Origin: Anisus vortex
Lineage: Eukaryota > Mollusca > Gastropoda > Planorbidae
Reading direction: 5' to 3'
Assembly (NCBI GenBank): GCA_949126835.1
Contig: CASBPS010000121.1
Span: forward strand, 88,001-152,000
Length of the DNA: 64,000 nucleotides
Notes under the pieces: model-generated
Seen by the model: the letters and a program-made list of their open reading frames with translations, nothing else
What the model was told of the DNA's origin: nothing
Database searches by the model: none
Program-made: the position numbers and the translations under genes
Shown: in pieces, positions 32,169 to 44,139 of the stretch
How positions within the stretch are numbered: the stretch's first letter is position 1
Layout: each line of letters opens with the position of its first letter

Positions 32169-33604
32169 AAAACCAACCAACTTACGACACTCTATCATAC
32201 ACACACATATCTTTTCACCTGTATCAGGGCTCTATTGTTATGAAGGGAGGCTGGGTTTAGTGTCTCCACTGGGGAAAAATTCAGTCTTAAGCCAATTTTT
32301 GGAACAATAACATCATAATGCTAATGTTAGGAAGACAGTCATAGTTAAGATAGTAATTATAAAATTTCATGTTATGGTTATTCTCATTTCTCATGCTGTG
32401 TTTACAATATAGTACATAGTACCATCGAGATTGACATCAGTCCGTCACACCATAGGTCTTCAAAGGGGTGTAAATGGCAGTTAGAAAAAAAATAATTTTA
32501 TTAAATATTTTTTACTCAGCTATAACATTAGTAGACAATATTCCATGGAAAATGCAACGCGGTAAAATAACAGAATGAAATAATATAAACGGTGTTAGTA
32601 AATAAATAAAAAAAACTACTTACATTCATATGTTTACTGAATTAAATAATGTCAATGTGTATATTTATATATATTGTTCTCCACATTTTCATGATTAGAG
32701 TAGCAATGTAATTTTTGTTCAATTGAGCACTTACATTTTAAATATTGTTTTATAATAAATGTACAAGTTCAAAGTTACTGCATTTGAAATGCACATCATT
32801 TTGTGTCTATTTCTTTGGCTCCATCACTAAAACACTATCAACAACTACAATTAGATTAACAACATTGGTAAACATATTAAACGCATACAGTATGATGTAT
32901 TGTATGCAACAAATGATTAAAGAATGTGAGTGATTGGTTAACAATATTATACAGAACTTCATTTGGCATGAAGATTAGCACTTAAAACTTAAAGTCACAA
33001 AGCCAGAAGCTAATCTCTCTTTCTTATATGATTTTATAGATAGATAATACAGTATTTATATAATATCAAATATAGAACTAATGTATGACAGAAACTTTCT
33101 TTTTCAATCATGAGCTTTGGATTTGTTAGCGTGATCTTTCAAACATTGCACACCCCCATTGCAATATTTAATTTCTATTTTGCAGTAGCAGCACCAAGCT
33201 ACTTCATCGTTAGCTATTTTCCTGTAGTAATTTGAAAAAAAAATTCTTAATTTTCATCCTTTATTACCAACCACTCACATTTGAATTTGTTTCTAGATGT
33301 TAATTCAATGCTATCAATACCTTTATCGGAATTGGCAGCCAGTTTAGTCAACTTTTCTAATTCACTTTGTTTGATTAGGCTATTAGTTATTTCCCTTAAT
33401 CTATTTTGAATCTTTTTTCACATGGCTATTTACCTAACTTCCTCAGAAACCTCTGAAGTTAGTCTGAAGCCTCTCAAATAATCTGAATAGCAGGCTCCAT
33501 AAAAAATCAGTTTTTTAAAGACTGTTAGCCTCTGACAATGTGTTGGGGTAATAGCAAACTATGTTTCAGAGTGTTAAAAAGAAATTATAATTGTGTAATC
33601 AATA
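32169..33604. other. Unassigned DNA containing a dispersed repeat
   Basis: No gene recognised. The segment 32463-33066 is repeated at 53463-54110. Confidence 0.4.
32463..33066. repeat. Dispersed ~600-bp repeat, copy 1
   Basis: Begins AGGGGTGTAAATGGCAGTTR and shares ordered blocks with 53463-54110, such as ACATAATGTCAATGTGTATA and CCACATTTTCATGATTAGAG. No ORF and no clear termini. Class unknown. Confidence 0.65.
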
Positions 33605-34038
33605 CAATAATAATAATAATAATAATAACGGTGCTTATATAGCGCATATCCCGTTGGTGACAGTTCTATGCGCAGACGACAGTTACAGAATACAGACAGA
33701 CAACGAAATATATAGTAATACGCTAATTCTGCTGACGAAATAGGTGAGTCTTCAGCCGGCTCCTGAAGGTGTCATAGCTAGGGCTCTGGCGAAGCTGTAG
33801 TGGGAGGTGATTCCAAGCGGACGGTCCTGCGTAGGAAAATGAACGTTCGCCAGCGGACACTAGCCTCACACGAGGGATCCGCAGAGTAAGCGCGTCAGAT
33901 GCCGAACGAAGTGGGCGGGACTGGGTGTAGAGCTCCATACAAGAGCGAAGATAATCCGGGGCGCAGTTATTCAGGCACCTATAACAGAGGGAAGCCAGCT
34001 TATATGAGATCCGGTTGTTGATGGGTAGCCAATGTGAT
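33605..34038 (-). mobile_element. CR1/Nimb-like LINE 3' end
   Basis: The minus-strand frame 33723-33938 reads RIPRVRL...RSFSYAGPSAWNHLPLQLR...FRSRLKTHLFRQ, the C-terminus of a second non-LTR family. The 3' end is GCGCTATATAAGCACCG followed by a (TTA)n tail at 33605-33628. It is 5' truncated. Confidence 0.75.
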
Positions 34039-34191
34039 TGTTAGTGCTTTATATGCTTCGACTTTCTGCTAATCTGGACTTAAAACTATATAATTGTTTT
34101 TCCAGATGTAAAACAAAAAATGTAAAAGTACTAGACATGTAATACACACACAAAAAAATAACATCAACACAAAAAATCTGATTTCAGAGAA

Positions 34192-34366
34192 AATCTGAAA
34201 GATTTACACCCCAGCATACAACTAGATAGGCCTACACCCATCGTGATGATGTAAAAGTCTTGTGTGACCCAAGCAATACTGCTGAGTGCAAGACAATTAG
34301 GTAGCCCTATCCAGATTTAAGATTTTGCGTTTAATTAGCGACAATTCTAACTCTTGACATCGTCAT
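34192..34366. repeat. Fragment C of the duplicated unit, left part
   Basis: Matches 2325-2475 and 13030-13218 (for example CTACACCCATCGTGATGATR). It continues after the solo LTR at 34890. Confidence 0.8.
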
Positions 34367-34370
34367 CATG

Positions 34371-34889
34371 TGTAATAAATGAGCCCGAAGTTGGCAAGAC
34401 TGTAAAAATAAAAAGGCGCACTGTACAGGTCAGCTCATTTGATTACACACTACAAGACCTAATGTGGAATTAAACTGAGATGTTGTTAGGTTATTATACT
34501 TTTACAGATCGGTTTCTACTTTTATCATGCCTAGTTCAGATTATGTTTTTACTTTTAGATTAAGTTATTTAATGCTACTGTTATACTTTTAATTGCCTTT
34601 GTTATCGGGTCAACCAGTCTTTGTTTGGTAACACACTAGGCCTACATATTTTTCTATTATTTTTCTATATAAGATTTCAGATGTAGCTATTTTTATCATT
34701 GACAAATAGTTAAACTATTGTTTCCATGTTTTTAATATTATATTGTTTTTGTTTATGCAGGTCATCCCTTTTGGGTACCTGTTTTGCTTTATGAGAATAA
34801 ATGCTTGTTGGGTGTTTCGCCAACAAAGCAAAGAAATTAAACTGTTTGTCAAATAACTGAGTGAAAGGCTGTTTGTTAAACCCACCACA
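34371..34889 (+). repeat. Solo LTR of the Y-box LTR family
   Basis: A 519-bp LTR, TGTAATAAATG...AAACCCACCACA, with CATG on both sides (34367-34370 and 34890-34893). Copy B has the site without an insertion at about 13218. It is the reverse complement of the two partial LTRs of the Y-box element, and it keeps the middle of the LTR that both lack. Confidence 0.85.
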
Positions 34890-34987
34890 CATGTTACGAT
34901 GATTATAATCTGAACTGCTATTAATAGGTACTATTATAATATATTGTCTACTGCCTGTATTAAACATGGACAATATTTAGCACTTAC

Positions 34988-35127
34988 CTTGCAAGCTTTA
35001 TTGCAATAAACAGATGAAAGGAGACTTGTATCCGCTGATTCATTTTGGAAATTTTCGGACAGATCTCTTAATTCTGAGATTAATTCATTAAATTCCATTG
35101 TGTGTTGATTTGGCTGTATTTCTAGAC
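34988..35127 (-). pseudogene. ZNF292/RLF-family-like exon 6 fragment, copy C
   Basis: Only the last ~140 nt of exon 6 and its GTAAGTGC donor remain (EFNELISELRDL...SSVYCNKACK). The Gln codon is intact, unlike in copy A. Homology stops at about 35127 in unrelated DNA. Confidence 0.75.
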
Positions 35128-35337
35128 AAGGGTCAGGTTGAGGGCCCCACAGTATAAATATATACCAGTACGTCTGAGAATAATAAAATGAATAGTTTAT
35201 ATAACAACTTTAGCAGCGATGCATTTAATTAAGCTACAATACAAATGTTAGAAAAAATATGCTAAAAATAGTACAAGAACAGTAGATTGATTTCAAGTGA
35301 TAGTTTTGCTTAAAAATTCTATATTAAAGACCAAGTG

Positions 35338-35777
35338 AAGAGCTTTTTATCAAAATTGAGTTAACATTTGATTTTGATAGTAAATAGTGTATTCAGTATC
35401 TGAATGTTAATAAAAAACATTTATACAAAATATCAAAGATAAATTTTAAGTAATTAGTTCAATATTTGCAATTAAATGTGTGTGTTTTTCGGAGGAATAC
35501 ACCAAATCTCGTAGCCATTTGAGATGTTTTTATTTCCGGCAATATAGGAAAGTGACGTAACATAAAGGATTCCGACTAGGAAAAATGAATATTGTCACGT
35601 GTTTTGAATCTATTGCCACATGTTTTGAATCTTTTCCCGGTTCTTATTTTTAACAAAATGGTTAAATATAGATTTATAGCGTCTATTTTTATTTATTTAT
35701 TTCCCTTGTGATACGTCACTTCTGTTTGAGGCTATTCCAAATCTCGTTCCTTTGAGAAAAACCTCTTCACTTGGTCT
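35338..35777. mobile_element. 440-bp MITE flanked by TTAA
   Basis: The inverted ends AGACCAAGTGAAGAG and CTCTTCACTTGGTCT are perfect for 15 bp. TTAA lies directly outside both. TTAA targeting suggests a piggyBac-type or similar transposase. No ORF. Confidence 0.8.
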
Positions 35778-36007
35778 TTAAATTACAAAAAAAAAACACT
35801 TTAATCGGCAATGCTGAAGCGCACTTACCTATATTTTGACAATAATATAGTCTTTTGTTAAACGTAAGCCTAATTTCATTAGAGAGTAGTTTTACTAGAC
35901 AACTTATATAAATATACACAATTTTGTGGTTGCTTAGATGTTTTAGATCAATTTTTGCATATGTTAGTTAGACTTAGACATCATTATCCAATCAAAAATT
36001 AGCTAAG

Positions 36008-36562
36008 ATGTTTGATATTTCATTATTTATTGTGCAAACTATTTTTATAAATTGGATAAATTTCTGTGTCATTCAGTGGGGAAAAATAAATATCTGGCCT
36101 GATAGAAATTTAGTAGGTCCATCAAACTTTAAGTTAAAATTTCCAACAACAAGAGTCATTATAGATGCCACTGAAATGCCCATTCAAATTCCTTCCAATC
36201 CTCGGACTCAGCGAGCAACATTTTCAACTTTTAAACACATGAATACATTAAAAGTTCTTGTTAGGTGTGCTCCTGGTGGGCTTGTTTCATATTTATGTTT
36301 CAGATGCATATGGCATGGTGGCTCAGCATAATGGCAGACAATGGGTTCAATGTACAGGACAGTTTTGCTAAAAAAATATAACTTAAAATATTCCAACATT
36401 TTTAAAGAAAAAAAAAACAGACTTCAACCATTAACTGTAATGAAAGATAGATTGATATCAAGTAAAAGAGTACATGTGGATAGAGTTATTGGTATGGCCA
36501 AAATTTATAAAATTATATGTAAACAGCCACTTAACTCAACTGAAACTCGACTTCACACATAG
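36008..36562 (+). pseudogene. DDE_Tnp_4 (Harbinger/THAP-DDE type) transposase relic
   Basis: The first frame carries INWINFCVIQWGKINIWP, TRVIIDATEMPI (first catalytic Asp) and STFKHMNTLKVLV. The second Asp motif (MADNGF) is in another frame at about 36331. The last segment reads RISS-like LISSKRVHVDRVIG, where the usual catalytic Glu (HVER) is Asp. There are at least two frameshifts and a stop, so this is an inactive fragment. Element ends were not identified. Confidence 0.72.
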
Positions 36563-36720
36563 GCCTAATTACATTTTTTTTTATATAGGCCTATGCAATT
36601 TTAGGAAAAATATTGTTCCTTCATATTCATAAAATCTTCCAAACATTAAGTAGTGGTGTTAAGTGTCTTCTTTTTTATGTTTATTGTATCAATATATAGG
36701 GTATATATTCTGTGGTTTTT

Positions 36721-36822
36721 GTTCTGCCTACCCGACTTGGTCGCCTATTTAGAGTGAATAAGAAACTAAAATACAATTTAGCTCTAAGGTTGGACTTAAA
36801 TCTTGACTCTGTATCATCACAG
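36721..36822. repeat. Inverted repeat partner of 27537-27639
   Basis: Reverse complement of the block at 27537, from GTTCTGCCTACCCGACTTGG to TGACTCTGTATCATCACAG, with small differences. Confidence 0.75.
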
Positions 36823-37004
36823 GGAGAGGGTTCTTCAGGAGACGGTAGATTGATTGGTGGAAATTGTCAACAAGAGGCGTGACAATAACGATCTGTTATC
36901 ATTAACTGATAACGAACTCAATTCAAGTATGAATATGCCAATTATAGATAATGTACAGAGGATATAAATCATATAAGGGGACAGTTGCATAAGAAACAAG
37001 ATAG

Positions 37005-37440
37005 AGAGCCAAAATAAAGGAATATTATTTTAGTTACTGTAGGAGGGTTGGTCACAAATTGGAAAATTGTCATAAGATTTCTAAGAAACGTATGAAAGTG
37101 TGGTGTGATATCATTGTTTAAGGGTGGGACATAGGCTATTGAATAAGATGAGTAGCTGTAGAGAATTCACTCATGAACTGAAGGAAAGTAGAAAAAGATC
37201 TAAAGTTAAACAAAACTGAAAATCCAACAAAGAGAAGGAGCCTAGAGTTATCGTTATTGTGAAAAAAGATAGAGCTAGTGAGAGAAAGGATCAGAAAGTG
37301 TTAAAAGCAAGGCGAGATCAAATTATTCGACGAAACAACACTGGGGGGAAATTTGATCCGCATATAGGTAGAATAAGTGAGCAATTCTTCAGAGACCTAC
37401 ATAGGGCTAACAGGAAACTTGCTGGATGTTGAGAGAGAAA
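37005..37440 (+). pseudogene. Gypsy gag-pol relic with mutated zinc knuckle
   Basis: FSYCRRVGHKLENCHK is homologous at DNA level to the CSYCKRLGPTLKDC segments at 6.3 and 18.7 kb. Here the His is kept but the first Cys is Phe. Downstream frames are Lys/Arg-rich and broken. A possible LTR start (TGTTGAGAGAG at about 37429) was not confirmed. Confidence 0.45.
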
Positions 37441-37780
37441 GGGGAACGAATTTAAAGATAAGTAACATTAAAATCGTGAGTAGGAATGTTTTTTTCAACG
37501 GCCTACCACAGTATGTTGCTCTAACCTAGATGCATTCTCTTTATTTTACCCTGGCCCAGTTTCACTTGTGGCGCTTAATTAGAAAACGTATCAGTCGAGA
37601 GAGTGTGGTCGTGAGTGTTGATGGGGGGAGGGTGTAGAGCTGAACAGCGTAGGCTATGTTAGTCATATAGTATATTTACGTTGGTCGCATTACTGATAGC
37701 GTTAACAGTCCTAGCACCTAGAAGCTGATAATGAGTTAGAGATGTCATGGGAAAGGTATTTAAGTCATACTTCAGAACAC

Positions 37781-37890
37781 TCTCGTCTCTATCTTCTCTT
37801 ACTACTCTCTCTCTCTCTCTCTCTCGTCTCTATCTTCTCTTACTACTCTCTATCCCTCGTCTCTATCTTCTCTGTCTACTCTCTTCCTTA
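37781..37890 (+). repeat. Pyrimidine-rich tandem repeat
   Basis: Repeats of TCTCGTCTCTATCTTCTCT with an internal (CT)n run, downstream of a TATTTAAG motif. The long frames across it are compositional. Confidence 0.7.
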
Positions 37891-37960
37891 CATCTTCTTC
37901 GATTATTTCTCCCTACTCACGCTTTGCTTTCGAGGCCCATTGAGACTTAGGAGTTAGCTA

Positions 37961-39622
37961 TTGTATTTTCTGGCTGACAATGACTAATGGTTAGGCAACT
38001 TACAAAATATTCATGTATTTACGTATCCCGTTTTCAGTATTATTTTATTACAAGAGCTGCTGCTAAGTTTAAATGTGTATTGGTAAACTGAGCAAGAAAC
38101 AGTTTTGTTAAAAATAACATATTAATTCAATGTAGGCTGAAAGGCAACGTAGGCCTAAATTTGGTTGGGCAACATTAAAGCTCATACATACGAGTCTTAT
38201 AAAAACGGGATAATTATTTTCTTGTACAAATGATCACCTGTTTACTAATTATATGTTTAACATGTTAATACTAATTTTAAAATGTATTTGTCCTTACGCC
38301 TACAAAACATAAAATATTAGAAAAGCTGGACATTTTAAAGGTATTGTGCTTTGCCTGCCAGACGGAGGACAAAAGTCTCAATAGGAGGACATGCCCTTCT
38401 TTTTACCGGACGTCTGACAACTCTAGTCTTCAGCGAGACATGGTTGCTAGAATTAGGTACTCAAAACTGATTTTAATTCTTCAAGATATTGAGAATTTTT
38501 TTCTTGTTTAATAGAAAGACAAAATGATTCTAAGAACTTTGATACCAAATTTATGACTGTATGTTAATTTTTAAGAAAGTTATGAAATTTTGAAATTGTA
38601 CAAGTGGGTTACCTTTAGCCACCTCACAAAGTCCTATTTTTAGAAGTCATTATCTCAAAAAGTATATTGGCTATGGCTGAGTTACTTTGTTTACAAACAC
38701 AAACGTTTGTAGAGAAGATACCCATTTTTTTTCGTGAATGTGGGGCATTTGAAAAATATACAAATATCGATGTAAAAATCATTTTTCATACTTTTTACAG
38801 TTTTTTCAGGGGAGACAAAAAACGCAAATCTGACCTATTTTTAAAAAATACCTAAAAATTACCTAATTTTGGTAGAAGCTTATGTTATATATCAAATTGA
38901 AGGTAATTCAATGTTATATAGAGACCTACTAAATTGGCACTGTTTCAAATTTTCAAAATTTAATTATTTTTATTGAAACAAAGTGTTTTAGCAAAAATTT
39001 TCGTTTTTTAGCCATTTTTAAATATTCGCGAAAATTTAACGAATCTTTGTAAATGTACAAATATTACATCAATTTTTGAAGTTCATTTAAAGTAAACAAC
39101 TTTACGAAAATGTACTGTATAAGTAGTTATACGGACAAAGATTGTCAATCATGTACTTGAAAGTAAAACAAACAAAAGCAGTTTTTATATAGGGCCTAGT
39201 GTAAGACTCGAGCATTAAACATTAAATAAGGCAAGTTAGTACATTATTTAATAATACACATTTTAAGGTAACAGTTATACGTGTTTTATTTTAAAAAGAA
39301 AGTTTTCAAATGTTAATTAAATGTTTAAAATAACAACCATTGACTATTGTTTAGGTTAAGACCATTTATCTTATTGATAGTAGTAACAATAGTAAGAATA
39401 ATCAGTTTTATCCCATAACTATAAACAAAATATATTATTACAATATAAACTTAAAACTGTTCATTATATTACTTGTACATTTGATTTGATTTGGTTTCTC
39501 TATTTTTTTACATTGGTATAAAGTATAAATAACTATATCTAATGGTCCTTAACACTAACCAAGAACACCTATCACAAGCATTATATTCTAAGCTGTAGTT
39601 TTTTGTATAGATAAATATTTAA
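37961..39622. other. AT-rich DNA, nothing recognised
   Basis: No ORF with family resemblance, no RNA gene and no clear repeat ends. Confidence 0.35.
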
Positions 39623-40749
39623 GGGAAGCGTTATTCGAAGAACTGTTCATATAACGCCGAGCGTTATCGGAAGAACCAAATCTTTGAATAACGCCGAGCG
39701 TTATCGGAAGACCCAAATTTTCAAAAAACGCCGAGTGTTAACGACAGACCCAAATTTTCGAACAATTGTGAGAGTTAGGCTATATGCCTACTGTAACTTA
39801 TCACTTATATTAACTTCGGCCTACACTTATTATCTTATCGTTATTGTAGCCTAGATAGGCCATAGGCCTACTAATCTATAGATAGGCCTAAAGTCTATTA
39901 TTTAAGATCATATTCCTAGCTAGAAGGGGGTATTTATTGATAAAAATAAAGCCCTAACAGGGCCTAACCCTATTTGAATTTGACTTGAAGTAGGCCTTTC
40001 GACCCTAACAATATCCTACTAATACTAACATCTAGGCTAAATAGGCCTAACCTTTTTGTTTGAATTAATTATCTTATCTTATACATTACAGACGCTCCTT
40101 CTATAAAGAAGATTATTGCGTCCTACGCCCCTACGCTCATCCGTGGCCCGCGGTATTAGATAAGATTACTTTATTGATCCAAATAAATGGAAATTTAGGC
40201 TACTTGATTTCATAATTTCTGTCTTTCAGCACACTTAAAACAATATTAAATAACCATTTGTACTCAAGCACAATTTTCTTTTGAAATAGACATTTGTGCA
40301 CACTTTAGAACTATTATATTATCACTAGGACTAGGTGACTAGGCCTATCACTATCATACCATCATTTAACTTAAGAAAAAGTATCATTTAGGCTTAGTAG
40401 TCAGCTATCTATTTTCTGGCTGACAATGACTAAAGGTTACTTACAACCAAAATATGCATGTATTTACCGTATATACGTATCCCGTTGTACTCTAATTAAA
40501 TAATAATAATAATAAATAAAAAAAAAAAAAAAAAAAAGTGGAGATGGCTGGGGTCGAACCTGCGACACCCCGGTTTCCAGCTGACAGCACTAACCAGTGG
40601 GCCACGAAATCGTGTTCAACTTTAACAATAAACAGTATATTATTATATAGGCCAATAGAATATTAAGACCTGTGCGAATCTTCAAATTTACGCCCAGCGT
40701 TATCTGCAGCTAGAAATCTTCATATAACGCTTGCGAATAATCACTCCGA
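39623..40749. mobile_element. TIR element M1 (8-bp TSD, composite)
   Basis: Starts GGGAAGCGTTATTCGAAG and ends ATAATCACTCCGA. The target duplication is ATATTTAA (39615-39622 and 40750-40757). The ends form imperfect inverted repeats and are packed with palindromes such as ATAACGCCGAGCGTTAT. Inside, on the minus strand, lie a tRNA-like head (40542-40607) and a LINE 3' tail (about 40075-40135). No ORF. The 8-bp TSD suggests a hAT-type transposase supplied in trans. Confidence 0.85.
40542..40607 (-). repeat. tRNA-like Pol III promoter sequence in M1
   Basis: The A-box-like GTGGCCCACTGGTTAG and the B box GGTTCGACCCC are correctly ordered, followed by a long T run on that strand. It is a SINE head or tRNA pseudogene and not a functional tRNA. 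Confidence 0.6.
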
Positions 40750-42245
40750 ATATTTAAAGAATCACATTTTTAGTTTCACTATTGATATTTCGATAACAGA
40801 TTAATTGTTCAGTAGTATATGGGGATATTGTGCATTATTTGAGACTTAGCCCCGTTCGTTCATTATTGCACTTCACCCACCCCCGCACTTTATACTAGTT
40901 GTGTTCGCTGTCCACCTATCTTTACTACTTTTCACTATTTTCCACCCCCACTACGCTACTATTAATAATACATATTTAGCTCATACGCTTTTATTTTAAT
41001 TATACATTAACAATTATGAAACATATCTCTTATATCGACCTAATTTTAACTTTCATCTATTAGTAGTTCGCAAAAATATATTTGTTTTAATATCAGAACA
41101 AACCGTCTTTTCGACCTCTTGCCGTGCACGTTTCGCCCTTACCCCCCCCCCCCCACACACACACATATAAAGTGGTACATATCTACCCTATGTTCCCCTC
41201 CCAACCCTCCTATTTTGTTTTTATTTGGTCCAGATCAGAATACAGAGGGTAAGCCTATAAGCATATAGGCCACGTAGTTGGCAATGCAGTAAAATCTATG
41301 ATTTTATTGGCAGGCTGTTGATGAATGAATTAGTATAAACGCATGAAAATTTATAAATAAAATGTATTAGCCTATATAAAGTCACTTTAGTGACCCCCTT
41401 GCCTCCCACATTTCAACAACTGTAAATTTTTTCAATAACCCAGTTTTCTGTATTTTGTTGACATAATTAATATAAGACCCCCTATGTAGGCTATTTGATT
41501 ATGACTGATTATAATTAGACTTTTTCCTAGGCAATATATAGAATTTCACAAACATAATAAATATATATAATAACCGCCAATAAACGTATAACAAATCGTG
41601 GGTATACAATAAACTTTTAATTTCATGCTAGATCTGATAATCTTATTAGAATTATTACTATTATTAGGCCTACGCATGACAAACCATTATTCAATAAATG
41701 TTTAAAAAATGACTTAGCCCTACCGATGAATTATTAAACATATGCCATGGAAGAAATATTCTTCAAGTGCAGATATAATAATAGTATTGTATTATTTTAA
41801 AGAGTAAAATATGTCTTTTATTACCCACATTAGACTTGTCGGAGTAGGCCTCATAGCTATTGCATTTTGTAGGCCTTATGAGTGTAGACTAGACAATATT
41901 TTTGTACATTTATGTGTTGAAAATAGCTTCGCTTCCACAAAAACTAAATAAAATACTATCTGGTTCAATTTAAATGTTATTATAAATGTGTAAACTACTT
42001 AATTATATGCTTAATTCGTTTAACTAATAATATTTTCCATAGCTTCGCTAGTCTACCAAAGGTCAAATTTACTATTGTATACATTAACAACAGATTGAAG
42101 ATACCTTTTGCAGTTTGCATGTCAAATTACATATCATAATATTATTTCCTGGAAATAAAAAGTATCAATTTAATATCTTTAGCATATCTACTTTAAAATG
42201 AATGTAATTTTAGTTTATTTTATGACAAGAAAAAAAATAGGCTTA
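40750..42245. other. AT-rich spacer between M1 and M2
   Basis: Contains a C13 run followed by (AC)n at 41141-41165. No gene or RNA recognised. Confidence 0.4.
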
Positions 42246-43397
42246 GGGAAGCGTTATTTGAAGAACTGTTCATATAACGCCGAGCGTTATCGGAAGAACC
42301 AAATCTTCGAATAACGCCTAGCGTTATCGGAAGACCCAAATTTTCGAAAAAAGCCGAGTGTTAACGGCAGACCCAAATTTTCGAACAATTGTGAGAGTTA
42401 GGCTATATGCCTACTGTAACTTATGACTTATATTAACTTAGGCCTATACTTATTATCTTATAGTTATAGTAGCCTAGATAGGCCATAGGCCTACTAATCT
42501 ATAGATAGGCCTAAAGTCTATTATTTAACTTAAGATCATATTCCTAACTAGAAGGAGGTATTTATTGATAAAAATAAAGCCCGAACAGGGCCTAACCATA
42601 TTTGAATTTGACTTGAAGTAGGCCTTTCGACCCTAACAATATCCTACTAATACTAACATCTAGGCTAAATATGCCTAACCTTTTTGTTTGAATTAATTAT
42701 CTTATCTTATACATTACAGACGCTCCTTCTATAAAGAAGATTATTGCGTCCTGCGCTCATCTGTGGCCCGCGGTATTAGATAAGATTACTTTATTGATCC
42801 AAATAAATGGAAATTTAGGCTACTTGATTTCATAATTTCTGTCTTTCAGCACACTTAAAACAATATTAAATAACCATTTGTACTCAAGCACAATTGTCTT
42901 TTGAAATAGACATTTGCGCACACTTTAGAACTATTATTATTATCACTAGGACTAGGTCTAGGTGACTAGGCCTATCATACCATCACCATCATTTATCGTA
43001 AGAAAAAGTATCATAATTTAGGCTTAGGCTTTAGTAGTCAGCTATCTATTTTCTGGCTGACAATGACTAAAGGTTACTTACAACCAAAATATTCATGTAT
43101 TTACTGTATATACGTATCCCGTTGTACTCAAATTGAATAATAATAATAATAAATAAAAAAAAAAAGTGGAGATGGCTGGGGTCGAACCTGCGACACCCCG
43201 GTTGCCAGTTGATAGCACTAACCATTGACCATTGGGCCACGAAATCTTGTTCAACTTTAACAATAAACAATATATATAGGCCAATAGAATATTAAGACCA
43301 GTGCGAATCTTCGAATAACGCCGAGCGTTATCTGCAGCTAGAAATCTTCATATAACGCTTAGCGTTATATGAAGAACTGTGCGAATAATCACTCCGT
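42246..43397. mobile_element. TIR element M2 (8-bp TSD, composite)
   Basis: 1152 bp with the same ends as M1. TSD TAGGCTTA at 42238-42245 and 43398-43405. The right end keeps the palindrome ATAACGCTTAGCGTTAT that M1 has lost. It carries the same internal LINE tail (about 42705-42765) and tRNA-like head (43172-43243, minus). Confidence 0.88.
43172..43243 (-). repeat. tRNA-like Pol III promoter sequence in M2
   Basis: Homologous to 40542-40607, with B box GGTTCGACCCC. It contains a small internal duplication (ACCATTGACCATTG on the plus strand). Confidence 0.6.
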
Positions 43398-43405
43398 TAG
43401 GCTTA

Positions 43406-44139
43406 TCCTTAAACTTAATAGGGGTTTGGAGACTCGAGAACAAGTGATTTTAAGTGGTAAATCTAAAACAATTTTATTAAAATTAAAAAATATAATAATA
43501 TATACAGGCATTTTTTAACATAAAATTAATTTTATATTATTAATCTATGATATTGAATAGTTTTACTTAACTACTAAAGTGATAAAATCCGATTCGGCGC
43601 CTTTATTTGTAACAACCCTTCAAATAGCGGAGATCGCGGCAGAACTTGGTCAAGAAGTCAACCGTAGCTGTAGACACGCAGAGCTCAACTGACTACTGAC
43701 CAAAGAAGAGTGGCTTAGTGACAATGCAATGGCTGACATAATCTTACGCGTGGAAATCCCCACTCAGCAGATAGTTCGTCGGGGAGGGAGGTGGATGGGG
43801 TCGAAACGATCCACTTGCACTGGCTTGTGGGAGGAGCTAAACGTGACAGACAAGCCGGAGTGTGCTCTGCTCAACACGCTTAGCAGAGGTTGCCATCGTC
43901 CAGGAGAGTACAGGTATGTAGGCGGGGCTATGCTAATGAGGAAAATATGGCACGCGCAGATCTTCTTTTTTTTTCTTTTTTTTTGGCTAAATGAATTAAT
44001 TTGAGCAGACGAAAATGTATTGTCTGTATGTACTCACGCACAGCTAACGTAAAACGTGTTAGGAAAGAAGAGGCCTACCCGCAGGTAGATAGAATACAGG
44101 CCTAACAGTTGAAACTTAGTCCACCACTACAGTTGTCTA
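43406..44139. other. Unassigned segment with a GC-richer block
   Basis: From 43600 to 43930 the sequence is CpG-richer and has an open frame from ATG 43729 (MADIILRVEIPTQ...) ending near a possible GTATGTAG donor at 43914. It could be a host first exon, but no family was recognised. Confidence 0.3.

Noticed and set aside
37742..37957. Leu/Ser-rich frames
   Set aside because: They follow from the pyrimidine tandem repeat.
40542..40607. Functional tRNA gene in M1, and the equivalents in M2 and M3
   Set aside because: No convincing cloverleaf. The copies are carried inside transposons.
43729..44004. Host gene first exon (MADIILRVEIPTQ...)
   Set aside because: Only an open frame with a possible donor. 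No family resemblance, so it is kept as unassigned DNA.
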